DNA from: Certhia americana
Taxonomy: Eukaryota; Chordata; Aves; Passeriformes; Certhiidae
DNA length: 64,000 nucleotides
Assembly: GCA_018697195.1 (NCBI GenBank)
Contig: CM031879.1
Span: 35,292,228 to 35,356,227, forward strand
Direction of reading: 5' to 3'
The position numbers and the translations under genes are program-made. Positions 13,510 through 26,440 of this stretch are shown here, piece by piece. How positions within the stretch are numbered: position 1 is the stretch's first letter; each line of letters begins with the position of its first letter. The notes below the pieces were generated by a model. It was not told where the DNA came from, did no database searches, and saw only the letters and a list, made by a program, of their open reading frames with translations.

Positions 13510-14235
13510 ATTAGAGAATGGTTGAGGTTGGAAGGGCCACTGGAAATCATCTGGGTCTAAGCCCCCTGATCATGCAGAAACAGCTAGATCAGTCCAGGAA
13601 ATGTCCAGTTGTGTTTTGAATTTTTGCAAAGATTCTCTACAACCCCCATGGATAAATGGTGTCAGTGTTTGACCACCCTCACTGTAAAAAATTGTTTTCT
13701 TGTGTTCAAATGGTATTTCCTGTATAATTTGTTACCATTGCCTATTCCCCTGTCTTTGGGCACTACTAAGAGTCTGTCTCCCTTATCATCCTTCTCTCCC
13801 ATCAGGTGCATCGGGTACACATTGATGAGACCTCCTTTCCTGAACTTTCTCTTCTTCAAAATGAACAGTTCCAGCTCTCACAGCCTCTCCTCACAGGAGA
13901 GGTGTTCCAGTGGCTCTCCACTGGACTCTCTCCAGTATCACCATGCCTCTCTTGCTCTGGGGAGCCCAGAACTGGATAAATCATTCCAGGAGAGGCTTCA
14001 CCACCACTAAGCAAAGGAGAAGGATTACCTCTCTTCTAATGCAGTCCAGGGTAAGACTGGCTTTTTTTGCTGTGAGGGCATGCTGAATGTTCATGCCACT
14101 CACCAGGACCCCAGGGCTGTTAGAAAAGCAGCTTTCCAGCTGATCCACCCTCAGCACATATTGGAGCACGGAGATGTTGTTTCTCTCAACCTGCAGGACT
14201 TGGCATTTTTCCTTACTGAGGAAGCAACTTTTGCT
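13510..14235 (-). mobile_element. CR1 LINE 3' portion, minus strand
   Basis: Read on the plus strand it opens with the reversed CR1 3' end (AGAATGGTTGAGGTTGGAAG). It then follows the usual CR1 order: a segment on failed lines such as CACCCTCACTGTAAAAAATT, then CAGCTCTCACAGCCTCTCCT, then GGGGAGCCCAGAACTGGA, and finally TGCAGGACTTGGCATTT. This covers the 3' untranslated region and the end of the second reading frame. The frame is broken and the copy is clearly diverged from the consensus I know, so it is an old, 5'-truncated, inactive insertion. The plus-strand open frame at 13609-14010 is an antisense shadow of it. The far edge near 14235 is approximate. Confidence 0.85.
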
Positions 14236-16019
14236 TACAGTACCCCGGATGAAACCAGGACACACAAGGGAATACTTAATTTGTATTTCTAGAGTACTGC
14301 TCATGTGCTGTTGTCATCAGCAAAGTGACACTTTTCGTGGCAATAACCTGACTCATATGCTGGGCTGCAATAATTTTTGCCTCTCCCAAGCCTGTATTTG
14401 GCTCTGCATAGCTCCTCCTCATGATGAATGCAAGCAACCCATACCCCTGCATTGGTAACAGCTCCCTTGCTGAGAGGGTGGTAAATAGTATCACTCTACC
14501 CCCAAAAGGAGATTAAAAACAAAACAAGGAGATTAGAAACAGCTGTTGGGGGAGTGGTGTTGATGGGGTGGAAAGAGGACACTCCCAAGGCAAATATGAC
14601 TTCTGCATCATGGTTCAAACCAAAATAAACCAAACTAATAATAGAGGGAACTAAAGGGATAGTCACTGGATATAAAATGTGACTCAGACCATACTGAGGG
14701 ACAGAACAGGTGGTGCAGGATATTGGACAAAAGGCTGTTTATCCTGAGTTTAGCCCTGTGAGGGCTCTGATGGCCCCAGAAGAGCTTCTTCCCTGCATTT
14801 CTGGACAGCACTTCCACCACAACCTCAGACTGAGGAGTGGGCTAGGAGGGACTGTCTCCAGCCCCACATACATTTCTTTGCCCCTGGAAGCTGCTTACTC
14901 CAGATGACAGAATGGCCACCAAAACATGGGCATTATCAACCTCCTCCAGACTCTGCTTTTGACCTGCTACCCAGTCGTGCCAACATAACCCCTTATTCCT
15001 CCCCACCTCCCTGTGAGGCTTCAGCCCCACACCTGCCTGCTGCTGGCTCTCCTGTTTTCATGGAGCTGCTGCTGTGCCAGTACTCCTAGCCACAGGGCAG
15101 TGGCAGAGCCAGCTTAGGTGGAGAGGCCACACAAACACTGGGGACCTACACTCAGCCTGGTACAGCCACTGCAGTGCTCCATCAGCCAAGAAATCTGTGC
15201 TTTTGGCTTCAGGTGAGATGAGGAGAGAGGACTACTGGGATGAGTGACATCTAAGAAGAGCCTGTAACCAGGCTTGACTTGCAAAAAGGGCAGAGCACTG
15301 AACATTGGAAGCATGTCTCAAAAACAGGCTCAATATAACAATATAATCAACACCTATAAAAATGAAGGTGGAGCAGAAGAGAAACCATTATCAATGTGTC
15401 CTCTGGTGTGGCCAGTTTGTTGTGGACTTGAACTCAGCAGAGCCTCCATCTCCCAATTCCAGATAGCAATCAGTGACTGCCATGGGAGAGCTCACAGCCC
15501 CTGAGACTCAGAGCAGAAGGAATACAGACTCATCCCTTTGCTTTGTTTTAATGAAGAGACACCTCCATTAAGTGTGCATGTGAGTGTGCATTACAAGAGC
15601 ATTTGTTCTCAGAAAAAATCACCGAGGTGCCATCATATTAGTCATTAGCTTCTGAATGAAAAAGTAGCATTATACAAAAGCTACTACAAGCATTGATTGA
15701 TTCACTGCTGGGGAAAGCTTGTATTGTCCTGTGGAAAGGGAGAAACAGGAGCAAAAATACCATAACAGAGACAGTTGAAGTGGAATTGTTGACTGTGCAA
15801 AGCCAGGCAGGATTTCCACCAACCAGGCACCATCCCTTGACCAGGCCCTAAGAAAATGGGTGCAAATTGGATTGAAACAGGTGCTGCATTGCTTTGGGTT
15901 TTTCATGTCACTGGTTCCTCTCTGCCAGTAGGCTCAATGCACCCACCATACGAGCTATCACTGCTGGTGGGCTGACACTGGAAGGAAGCTGGCTGCACCA
16001 TCAACCCTCTGAAGACAAA
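14236..16019. other. Non-coding stretch, nothing recognised
   Basis: Several 60-95 codon frames on both strands overlap one another and lack domains. No transposon signature recognised beyond the CR1 that ends at about 14235. Confidence 0.5.
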
Positions 16020-16260
16020 CTAATACAGCCCCACTACTTCTAGTGTTAACTTCACAATATGATTTCATTAATTTCATTACAAGTGTGATGAATTCACTGG
16101 CTGGATAATTTGAACCCATTGATTTATAGATTCTGGCTTAATTATAACCTTATCATTCCATTGCTTCATTTTCAATTGTCCAGTAAGCCTGCAGTAAGTG
16201 AGCCCACAGTCAGTTCTCTGTGTTTTTTCTGTTTGTACATAATAAAAAAATGCAGATAAA
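16020..16260. other. AT-rich block, candidate conserved non-coding element
   Basis: Low CpG, AT-rich text with homeodomain-like words (TTCATTAATTTCATTAC, GGCTTAATTATAACC) and no open frame. The texture resembles vertebrate conserved non-coding DNA. This is inference from composition only. Confidence 0.25.
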
Positions 16261-16960
16261 ATGTGTGCTAATAGCTATTTATAATCCCAAACACTATGAA
16301 GGAAATCATAACAGATGCTAGATGTGTTTGGTTTTTTTTCCTGCAAGAAACTTGCACAAGGTAGAAGACACCACCTCTCCCACACAGATAATGAGCCACA
16401 CTGACCAAAGGATCAAATAATGAATTATTCACAACCCACCACAACTTCACACTTTATCAAAGTGGCACTAATTTCCCCAGCATAAGAGACAAAATAAAAG
16501 TGAAGGAAAATTAAGAAGAATCATCAAGAGAAAATATTCTTAACAAAAGTGAACAAATCAGTGCACTTTCAGGGAAGCACTACTAAAAAAAGGACAATAG
16601 TTTTTGAGACTTTTCAGGGATTTTCTTTGCTTCAGGTTTTGACAAAGGAGGAGAGGTTCTGGACACAAGAAAGGAGAAGGACACAAAGCAATGAATTGAA
16701 GCAAAATTATTTTAGATGTGCAGCTGTGTTGTAAGAAGCCCCCTGCACAGCACTGCATTCTCCCACATCAGGGAGATTTCCCTGACAATGCACAGAAGGC
16801 CATATCCTCTGACCTTGTGTCTCTGTGTCATTTATTGCTGGCTGCTTTTGTTTGCCACAGTGCCAGTGACAACTGCTTAAGCTTACTCTGCTGCTCTTTG
16901 TGCGGGTCTCTGTGCAGAGAGGCGGCTGGTGCCCTCCTCCAGCTGTCGTAGCAGAAATGA

Positions 16961-17240
16961 AATATTGCAAAGTGATTGCCTTGTATGCTGCACAAACTGG
17001 GGAAGTTCATGGCACTGCTTTGATCTTTTCATTATTCCACAGAGTCGCTGCCTGACTATTGAATCCCTGCTTGACAGCTTGGATTAATAGAAAGAGAGGC
17101 ATTAATGCATTTAATGTATGTACACGATCAAAATGTTGGCTGTTGACAAGGTCAGAGAAAAATAATAAAATGCCATAATTAACAAAATATATTGGCCATT
17201 AAAATATGATGCCTCATTTTCTTGACAGAGACACTAACAA
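16961..17240. other. Candidate conserved non-coding element
   Basis: A compact stretch with several TAAT-core motifs (GGATTAATAG, GCATTAATGCATTTAATG, CCATAATTAAC) and the direct word GGCCATTAAAATATG. It has no open frame, no transposon features and no simple repeat. It resembles a developmental enhancer core. Confirmation needs cross-species alignment. Confidence 0.3.
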
Positions 17241-20200
17241 GAAAAAATGACCTTATTAAAAGTCTTCATGTCCCTCTAAATCAAAGGTACAGTTTTCACA
17301 GTGCCACTGGGCACAGGTTCTAACCAGCAAAACCTCTGGGAGATGTGATTCTGTGAAGCACTGGGAGGGAGTGTCACACTGAATTAGAGATAGGGAACAT
17401 TGCTGAAAGGTCTGTACCAGCACTTGTCTTTGCTTTAAACCCACTCCAATCCACAGCCCTCTGAACTGAAGTACCACAGTGTGGCTAAAATGAGCCCTGC
17501 ATTTGTGCTGCAGCAACAAACAATGGTAGGAACTCAATGGAGCTGAAACAAAACATCCATCAGCTAAAAGTAGCTGATACTAAGCAGCGTTGTCTAGTAG
17601 ATCCCAGGGCAAAAGTTTTGGGTTTCCCCATCTTAATTTACAGCAGGCTGTTTCCAGTCTTAATCCTTTCCATTATTCATTCTTCCTAAGTGCAGAAGAG
17701 GGAATTCACTACCCATTTATAGCACTCTGAATTCTGGAGAAGGGTGATGCCATGCGATCTGTTACTCTTACTGACACTTGGGGCTTCTGGTATTTTGGCC
17801 TAAAATCTGAAGACCTATTACAGGGTATATCAACATCACAGCTACAAATAAATCTTTTAGGTCTGAAAAATATTTCTTCTCTGGCAGCAAAAAAACAAGC
17901 TGCTGTAACATTAGGAGGAGGTTGAACTAATTGGAAGTGCTTAATGCATGCTCAGCAACAGCTGGAATAACAGAAAGCTGTGCCTGACTAGGAGCAGCAG
18001 ATGTTATAAATTTCATCTGGTCAGATCTGATGGCTGATAGGGAGGTCCTGCTCCACATCTGTGAAATATTCACCAGATTCCACATACAAACTTTCTGAAG
18101 CAGGCGTTACCATGGTCTTTAGAAATAGACGAGCACATTTGCTCCAGAAATGTTGACAAAGGAATGTGTAGCTCTTAGGCAGTCTTCAGATTAAGATGAA
18201 AAAGTAGTGATTGTGTAGAAAAATTTTATAAAAGCCAATGGAGAACACCAGCATAATTTTTAAAAAAGTGATATGTGCTCCAAACATCTCAATATGCAAT
18301 TTTTACAGACAGAGATTAGGCAATATTAAAATAGAAACAAGTATGGGATTTTTATTACAGTAATTATGCCACTGCAGTTTCTGGCACTGGTGACATTAAT
18401 TGCACTCTGTAAAAAATGTCTTCTGTATATTATATGCTCATAAAAAAAAAAGCGTTAGGTGGGCATAAACCTACTGATGCTATCAAAGCCACACAGATAA
18501 CAAGAACAGGATTCAAAGAGCACTTGTATGTCAGTTAGGTGGATGACAGGTATCTGAGTATAACAGCAGCCTGTAAAAATCCTCCCAACGAGCCTCTCTG
18601 CCTCAGACATCAGGAGTGTGTCTGGTTTTCCTGCCATCACACTATGGGCAGAATGACTCACGGTCAAGTTCTGTACAGCCTCCTGCTGGTGAGGGGATTT
18701 AGACAGGGAATGGGAAGCCCAATTTCAGGTTCTCTTGTGAGCACTGACGTGCAGCTCCCCACACCCAAGGCTGGATGCTTGCCGCCTCCAAACCCCATCA
18801 GCACCCGGCTGCTGAACAGAAGGAATGACTGACCAACAGGAATGAGCCTGAAGATGGAAGGGGGAGAAGGGGAGTCTTGCCCCTGAGTCTACGTGCTACA
18901 GAGGGGAATGGGGATGCCTGGCTCAAAGGGCTTTTTACAGACCCCATGAGCAGGAAGGAAAGCTTTGTTCTGTGTTTGTCTCCATGGAATGATTAAATTA
19001 CCTTCCACTCGTTTTTATTGACTGTGACCAATCTTACCCATCTGACATTCATCCAAAACAGCTTGGGGGCAGTTTGTGACAGATGTCCCCATAATGTGCC
19101 ATACTCTAGGTTTCCAAGATGGTTTTGATGCTGCAGGAGGGGGAGGAGGTGAGCAAGGTGCAGTCAGAAGCAGAGAGCTGACATAAGCCAGGCCTCTGCA
19201 GACTGGTCTAAGTGACAACAGGAACTCTGCTCTTCCCTTTTTCTCCAGTTTGCTGCAATCCTATTAATTCATTCATGTCTTCTTTTATTTTAGTTTCTTA
19301 GTTTATTTCTGTGAGGACCATTGACTCTGCTTTTAGATCCAATGGCACAAGGCTGAATGTCAGCCTTGTGCTTTTTTCATGCAGGGGAACTGCAAGCAGA
19401 GCTTCTTTCAACCAAAATTATAATAACAAAGTTTTAGAAATTGTCAAGACAGGCCGTCTGCTTCAATTTTATTGGATGAGAGACATGTAGAATAAGGGAA
19501 TGTCCCATGCACAAGCTGGTCAGAATTGGATTGGGGTTTGAACAAAGTACCTTTCGTGTTTTCCGGATATTCCTCTTCCATTCTCACTTTTCTAATCCTG
19601 CTGGCTCCATGTGAAAAAGGAAGCTTCATCTGCCAACAAGCACAAAACCAGTTTCTTTCAGCAAGAAAGTCATCTTATACAAAGTTAAAGTGCCTAGTGA
19701 ATTTCAGCCTTAGTCACTCCCGGCATGAAAATAACAGGATGCACCTTGTGAACATTTCAGACGAACTTGGTCTGGATTCAGACAAGCTCGATTTGGTGCT
19801 GTCTACATCCCATCCCACCTTTATGGCTTCTAAAACCACTGCCTTTGCTTTGGCTCTCTGACTGGCCCTTGCCATTACTTCCTGGGTTGCCTGCCTCTTT
19901 TCTTCTTCACAATAGCAGCAAACCTGGCATACGGCTGACAAAAATCTCTTGGGCTTGCAGGAAGGCCAAGTAAATCACTGGTGTTAACACAAAAAAACAC
20001 CAAACCAAACCAAATCAAAACAAAACCTTTCATATGTGTCTCATTATCTCATTATATGTGTGTGAAGCCTTCAGAGGCTGGAGTATGCTCAAAGCTAGTA
20101 CGCTGCAGGCTCCATACCCATTTGTTACCCTGTCTTGTGCTTTAATATTTATCTGTCCTTCTCTTTCCAGGCTGAAAAAAGAGTGAAACATAACCAACCT

Positions 20201-22599
20201 GCTTAAATAAATATGCTGATATATAATACTGATAAGCAAGTCTCATACGCATGGCTTTATACTTCTTGTTGACTTTTCTTAATGTCTTTTTCCTATTTTT
20301 TTTCCCCGTGTGGCCATTTAATCAAGCTTCCCCCTCATTATCGAGAGTGATTTTTTTACATTGTAGAAGATGTATTTCTGCAATCACTTATACTTCATCC
20401 ATTTCTTATCCTGACCCTTCACTCCTTTTTTTCCCAGTGCCTGTCTCCACTGGATCTGTTTGGTGGGCCTGTTTGGTCTCCTGCTTGTACTCTGCCTTTT
20501 AGCATGAGCTCAATTCTCTTTACGTCAAATGTACAATTTGCTGAACTTAGAGTGGATTCCAAACACTTGGAAAAAAATTAAAAGTACAAACTTTGCAGCT
20601 AGAGAACAAGTGAAAAAAGAGAAGAGAGAATGGCTTTGTGAGGTGCTCAACTGTCAAGTGCAGCTCTGTATAGGATCAGGCAAAATACCAAGGCAAATAA
20701 ATAGAAGCACATGAGAGAATTGTCCACAGATACTGAAACAGCACATAGAGCCACCTACTTGTTAAAGAAACATACTGCATACCAGAAATGGCTGGCATGC
20801 TTGCACCTGCTAAATATTTTTTGGCACTGGTACTGCCTGCCTGCCAGCTTGAGGTCAGTTTGACAAATGTATTTATGGAGCCACATCTCTGCCTTTGACT
20901 CTGTGAATAATTTCTCATGCTCACATTGTAATTATAGTGAAGTGGCAGTTTTACAGTGAAGTTCATGATTTGCTGTCATAAAGTGAAAAGAGCAAAAAGC
21001 CTTCCTTAGGAGAATGGAAATTCAGCAGTGATCCTCTGCACCAATTAAATGAGTCAAACTCCTCTGAAACAGGTTGTTGCTTTAGTTGAAAATATCTATC
21101 ACATCAACCTAAGGCATAGCAGAGGCTGTGTCTGTGCCAGCCCACAAGAAATTATTCCAGATCAATCCAAAAGAAATGTTTTGTCTGTCTGAATCCAGGT
21201 CTTCTATGAACTAGGAAGGAGGTGACAGCATCACATAGGGCTGGAGAGATACAAAACCTTAAGGATACAGCAGGGATCAGACCTGACATAGTCTGTAAAC
21301 TTGTATGGATTATCCTCAGTTTCTGTTCCACTCAGTCACAGCTGATGTCACGTGAAGTTCTGGATGATAGACACTTCTTAAATTTGTCACTAGATCCCAA
21401 ACCAGCAAAGTTTGTGAAAAAGCTAACGGGCAGTACAAGCAAGGATATAGAGTAAAGGCAAAATGCAGCCTGGGAGAGTCAGGCATAAGAGACCTACAGA
21501 AAACCCGCTCGTTCTTGGCAAAATGAGAATTCAAAATAAAATCTAGTGTGCTGTCTTTAGAAACAGATTCCTACATCAGCACAGGATTGCACAGAACAAG
21601 CAGTGTTTCTACATGTGAGTAGCAGGCAGGTTGCCTGGAGGCTCCTAGCCAGGTGTAGATGTACTGAGGAGGGAGGGAGTGAAAGTGGTTGGAGTCTCCC
21701 TCCTTGCATCAACATCACTGCCCATCCTGCACAGCCCCCCTGCACGGAGTAGCTGTAGCCATGCAATCACACAGCTCACCCTGTTTCTCTCTCCCTCCTT
21801 TCTTCCATTCACCGGCACAGCTGGATCTGTCCCCAGTGAGGAGAATTAGATTCCTCCCATCTGATACGGATGTTTAGTGTTGAACAACAAAATTATTTTG
21901 TTAGGCGAATAAAACACAGACAGATTCACTGATAACCAAAATCTCCCTGTTGCTGTCAGTGCACTTGAAAATGTCTGCACTGCAACGGGAAGATGCTCTT
22001 TATTTAGACTGAATCTGCAGCCTAAAAGGAAACAGTAAGCTTTTCAAATTAGAGCTGTTCTTTAAAAGCTTCTCTTTGGTAGTGTTAGAAAAAGACTTCT
22101 TCCATAAAAGGAAATTCCTAAATTAATTCTCCAGCTGGTAGTACTTCGCTGTCCTCATAAAGATGCTGCTTACACTGAGGAAAGAGAGAATTTAACAACC
22201 ACTCCTCAGCCCCACCCCCAGAACTGCTTTTATTTTGCTTGAAGAGTTGATGAAATAATTCTGGGGAACTTGAGCCCCAAGATGGAGAGAGTCTGCACTG
22301 CCTGCCAAGTGCTCTGCCAAAAAAGTCTCAAAGGCCACCATTTGCACATGGACAGTATGAGCAGTGTTTGACCTCTCTAAGCTAAAATGCAGGCTTCAAG
22401 CTAGGCCAAATCACTCTTTTTGGCAACTAGAGAAATGTGGGAATGGAGAAAATGGGGGGAGAGAGATGTAAGTTCTGTCAAAGATTAGAGCAACCAGCAA
22501 GAAGAGTTGCCACTAATGAAAAATTGCTCCTTTCTGAAAATTGTTCCAGGTACTTGGTCATGTGTGTTCATTCACCATGAAGTGGGTGATATCACAGAT
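17241..22599. other. Non-coding stretch, mostly unique
   Basis: No exon or repeat family recognised. The part at 18220-18450 is AT-rich with TTATTACAGTAATTATGCC and GACATTAATTGCACT, again suggestive of regulatory sequence. The frame at 19526-19861 (plus, 111 codons) overlaps minus frames and has no domain. The segment 20250-20450 is T-rich, which explains its phenylalanine/leucine-rich frame. Confidence 0.5.
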
Positions 22600-22950
22600 T
22601 CCTAGAATATAACATCGAAAAGATCTTGTTATTAAGAATTGCCAGTGATTAAAGCTCCTTGGTCTCTTGAAGTACTCTGCAGCTCAAACATCTGTGCTCT
22701 ATTTCCTCTACTGCAATCTCATCTTTTTGCTCCTTGTTCACCTAAGGCAGAATATGGGCAGGGCAGGAAATCAACCACTACCATCTTTATGATGATCTTT
22801 TACACATTTGAAAACTGCAGCCTATCTTTCCTTCAGATTTCCTCATCTGGGCTGTGCAGTGCCTGATCTTTCATTTTTTTTAAAATAGGTTATATTTTCT
22901 GGAGTATCTTTGTTACTTTCCTTTAGGCTCCTTCCACCCCTCTTTAAGTG
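22600..22950 (-). mobile_element. Degraded ancient CR1/L3-like LINE relic
   Basis: The order of words matches the reversed 3' region of old amniote CR1/L3 elements: CACAGATTCCTAGAATAT near 22600, CTCCTTGTTCACC near 22730, then TTTTACACATTTGAAAACTG, CTTCAGATTTCCTCATC, GGTTATATTTTCTGGAG, TCTTTGTTACTTTCC and GGCTCCTTCCACC. Each word is individually diverged, and short gaps are needed, so the copy is much older than the other CR1s in the window. Edges are uncertain and it could extend towards 23150. Confidence 0.5.
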
Positions 22951-24199
22951 AAGTGAACAGCTGTATTAGCAAGTTTACATTAAAAACTTCCCATTTAAGT
23001 GTCCTCACACTTGATGATGATTTGGTTTGGGGTTTTTTTCTCATCACTATGGCACTTACTTCAGTTTTTGATGCATTATCAACTCCCTCAAATGTTTTTC
23101 ATCAGAATTTGTTCCTACATGTACATTTCCAACCTGCAACTGATTCTTCCTAAGCCTCTGTCCTCACTAAGCTCCACACTGGCTAGTTAAAACTAGTGCT
23201 CTCATTTGTCATAATCCCTTGAAATTTCACTTATCTGGCCAGTCCCTTCCAGGCTCTCAGCCCCTGACTAAATAAATATACAGTCTATTTCATCATCCCT
23301 AAGATGGATGGATGCTTGTCAAATCTCACACAATGTAGTCAATGTAGTCTTCAATTAGACAGTAAACCATTGGTGAGTACAATCTGACTTCACTTTTCTA
23401 AGGTATTCTGGTGTCCACCTTACCATAGATTCATCTCAACAGTATTTCAGTGGCCTGTGATGTGTCAAAGCCTTACTGACATGATTAAAATTTTCTGATG
23501 TTGCTTTTGATGGAGAGGACAAAAGGTGTTCTCTTGGAAGGATCTGAACACTCTGCAAAGGTAGCTAAATAATCCAAGTGCTAACAGAACAAGAGTATAT
23601 ATTGCCCTTTGAGAGTGCTCCAATTAGAGCTCTTAGCCCTGCTGCAGTGAAAAGGAAAACAAGGCTTGGAGCCATTGCATTTGAATTTATCCACCTAAAA
23701 ATTAGACCATTTGACCCGGTCTGTGCAAGCCAAGTAGGCTTTCCCCCCTCTCAGCTGAGAGGCACAGACACTGTTTTTTGACCTAGATCTAAACTTAAGG
23801 TAAATCACCATCCAAAAGATCTAATTTCTTTGACTAGCCAAACTAGGTAGCGCATATGAGTTAAGCTAATTCCTTCATCTGTGTGGTTTGGTTCCTTCCC
23901 CCTGCAGAATTCTATTAATATGAAGTATTAATACTCTCACTGACCATCAGCTTGAAGTTCTTCGTAAGAGAGATTGTTTTCCACTATGTACTTGTGAAGT
24001 GGTTCTTGTCAGCTGAGGGTTTTGAATACCATTCTAAAATCAAGAATAAAGAAAAAATGTTGGGTTTTGTTCACCACAGTGTCTGGAAATTTATTGTGTT
24101 TGAGAAGAATCAGCCCATTTCTCTTTGCTAGGTCCATCCCTCAAGGCCCAGAGAAATGCTCAACAAAAGCAAGAATTGGACTAAAATTTCAAGGAATAG
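22951..24199. other. Non-coding stretch, nothing recognised
   Basis: Two overlapping plus frames at 22953-23190 have no domain. The words at 23260-23420 (for example CAATGTAGTCAATGTAGTC) include a small duplication of 10 bases. The stretch may hold more of the old LINE relic, but I cannot trace it. Confidence 0.45.
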
Positions 24200-24490
24200 A
24201 TGTTGTTGCATTCCCTTTAGGGAATGGCCTCTCCTCAAAAACCCCTCCCCCAGAAACTGTAACCTGGCCTGATTTACCTGCCCCTTGACTCTGACCTATG
24301 GCTTTCAGCCAGGTAATCTGACCCCAACCCCAAAAGGGATAAAAACCCTTCTTCCTCCATGTTTCTTCTCCTTGTTTCCTGGGATCCCTTCATTGAGAAT
24401 AAAGCTTTGGAATACATCCTGAGGTAAGGGGCCTCTTTTGAATCTCTTCTCCCTATCTTTGAAGCTCCCCTCTCCCAATCCCCCTAAATC
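24200..24490 (+). mobile_element. Probable solo LTR of an endogenous retrovirus
   Basis: A promoter-like TATA motif (GGGATAAAAACCC, 24336-24348) is followed 60 bases later by a polyadenylation signal AATAAA (24398-24403), then by a short T- and C-rich segment. This is the U3-R-U5 layout of a retroviral LTR in plus orientation. The upstream part is C-rich (CCCCTCCCCCAG), as U3 regions often are. A start at TGTTGTTGCA (about 24200) and an end near GAGCTAGCA (about 24490) would give TG...CA ends, but no convincing target duplication flanks these, so edges are guesses. I see no gag, pol or env remains next to it, nor a second copy, so it would be a solo LTR. Confidence 0.55.
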
Positions 24491-26280
24491 TGAGCTAGCA
24501 GCTTGTGGGGGAGTGGAAGGAAAGGGGAACCTTCAAGATGGGACATCTGTTTCTATTGGATGGAAAGACTCCCTCTAATGCACAGAGAACTTCTTTAAGC
24601 TCATCCATCAGGTCCATTTTAGGTCATAACCCAGCAGCCAGACTGACAGACACAAGGACAGTTACACCAAAAAAAAACCACACCACCTTTACTCAAGCAG
24701 GTGTACTGAAACTTCCTCTCCTACTTCTGCAGAAGCATTTAATTCCTGATTTCAGGTTGACCCACAAACAACGGAAGATGAAGGAAAGACACAAAAATTG
24801 TTCCTGAAAGCTTCATCAGAAAGAGATGAAAGGGATGTGAATCAGCTCCTACACAGCTGCAGTTTACAGTAGAGCTTCACAGCGTGACCCCGGGTCAATG
24901 GCAGTTCCCATAACACACTGCACTGAGGGCTCTAGTGGTTTAGGAGCTGACTCATGAGCCTTCCTGTCACCCCTGCTTCAGGGACATGACTCCCTGAAGA
25001 AAGACAGGGCAAGCAGCTATGGACATCAATCTTAACCTGCCGCCATGGTGTGTCAATGCCTCTGAATCATCGAGAAAGCCTCACTTGCCCTCCCCAAATG
25101 CTTCTGCACCAGCAGGTTGACTCTGCATATTTCCAGGGACAGAGCATTCTGCACCCTTCAGGAATCATCCATCCACAGTGCAGGTGGCCTCTCCCAGGAG
25201 ACCCATACCAAGCTTTGGTGAGCATTTCTAGTGGGAGGGCTGGAGGGGCCAGAATGGTGTTGGCCTTGACAAGGAGGCTGAGGTTGGCCATTCTGTGGCC
25301 CTGGTGTAAAGCTGCCTGGACTCTGGCCTGAATTAGGGAAAATTCTCCAGGAGTTTATATATCCATGTTCACACTGCCCAGCATGTGCATGATGGCATGC
25401 AGGATAAATACCCATGTTCAAGACTTTATTCTTTATTAAACAAGCAATATTTTCCTGTCCTAGGTCACTGCTGCAGAGCCTACTCCTGCCAAATCCCTGG
25501 GCAGTGGTATGCCGTGAGTGGAAAACCACAGTACAGCATTCAATTAAAAAAAACATCATGCTTGTCCTCACTAGCTATGAACTCTTTTTGTAAATTGCCA
25601 CAAAAATTTTATAAACTGCCATAAAGGTATCCTGGTGCCTGCAGTCCTCTTTTTTGTTCTCCATACATTTTCTGGTTTGCTGCTGCAGGTACTTATACCT
25701 GGGGGAAAGGGAAGTCTGAAAAGATCATCCTGAGCTACTGACCTCAGCCTGCCCTATTCACTACTCAAAAGGTCCCCAGTACATGTATGGGTTCAAAAAC
25801 ACATGGCAGTGCAAAAAAATGAGCTGAAAGGCCCAAACACCAGATTTGTCAGAAAGAGCAGGGGTGAGTAACACTCCAGCTCCTGTGAGACTCACCAAAC
25901 AGTGTCTCCCTGTCCTGCCAGCTGAATAAGAAGCACTAATCAAAAAACATCTAGGAAAGTAGTGCCTTTAAAGGCAGTCACTCGTTATCTGAGCTCTGCA
26001 GCACACCACTGCTCCAGGCAGTGGGATGAGTGCCCAGCTATTTGCCACTTCCCAGTCTCAGACCTTTTATGTGAAAAACTGTTTGCACGAAGCCAGTGTT
26101 ACTGAACCTTCTTCATACTGGGGTGATGGAGCAGAGGGGGAAAGGGAGGAAAGGTTAGCAAAGGTTTACTGAGACATCTAAGTTCAGGTTATGGAAAAAG
26201 GCTGCCCTGAATCCAAGAAGGGTCTAGGGTGAGAAAGCCAATTCTCATCTTAACCAAATTACATTTGGATCCTTACCTGG
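24491..26280. other. Non-coding stretch, nothing recognised
   Basis: The minus frame at 25158-25571 is 137 codons long but is overlapped on plus by frames of similar quality, and it has no domain or compositional sign of coding. I treat it as chance. Confidence 0.5.
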
Positions 26281-26398
26281 TCCTTTCTTCCATTTTTTTC
26301 CTATTTTTTTTTTCTTTTTTCATATTCTTTCTTTTTTTACCCCTGCTTTCTTCTTTTTTTAATCCTTCTTTTTTCTTCTTTTTCTTTTTTCTTTTTTT

Positions 26399-26440
<42 letters not shown>

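Noticed and set aside
13609..14010. 133-codon plus frame
   Set aside because: It is the antisense strand of the CR1 element at 13510-14235.
17340..17370. GATTCTGTGA, the CR1 terminal word
   Set aside because: The preceding sequence does not match the CR1 3' region, so it is a chance decamer.
25158..25571. 137-codon minus-strand frame
   Set aside because: Overlapped by plus-strand frames of similar quality; composition and motifs give no support for coding.
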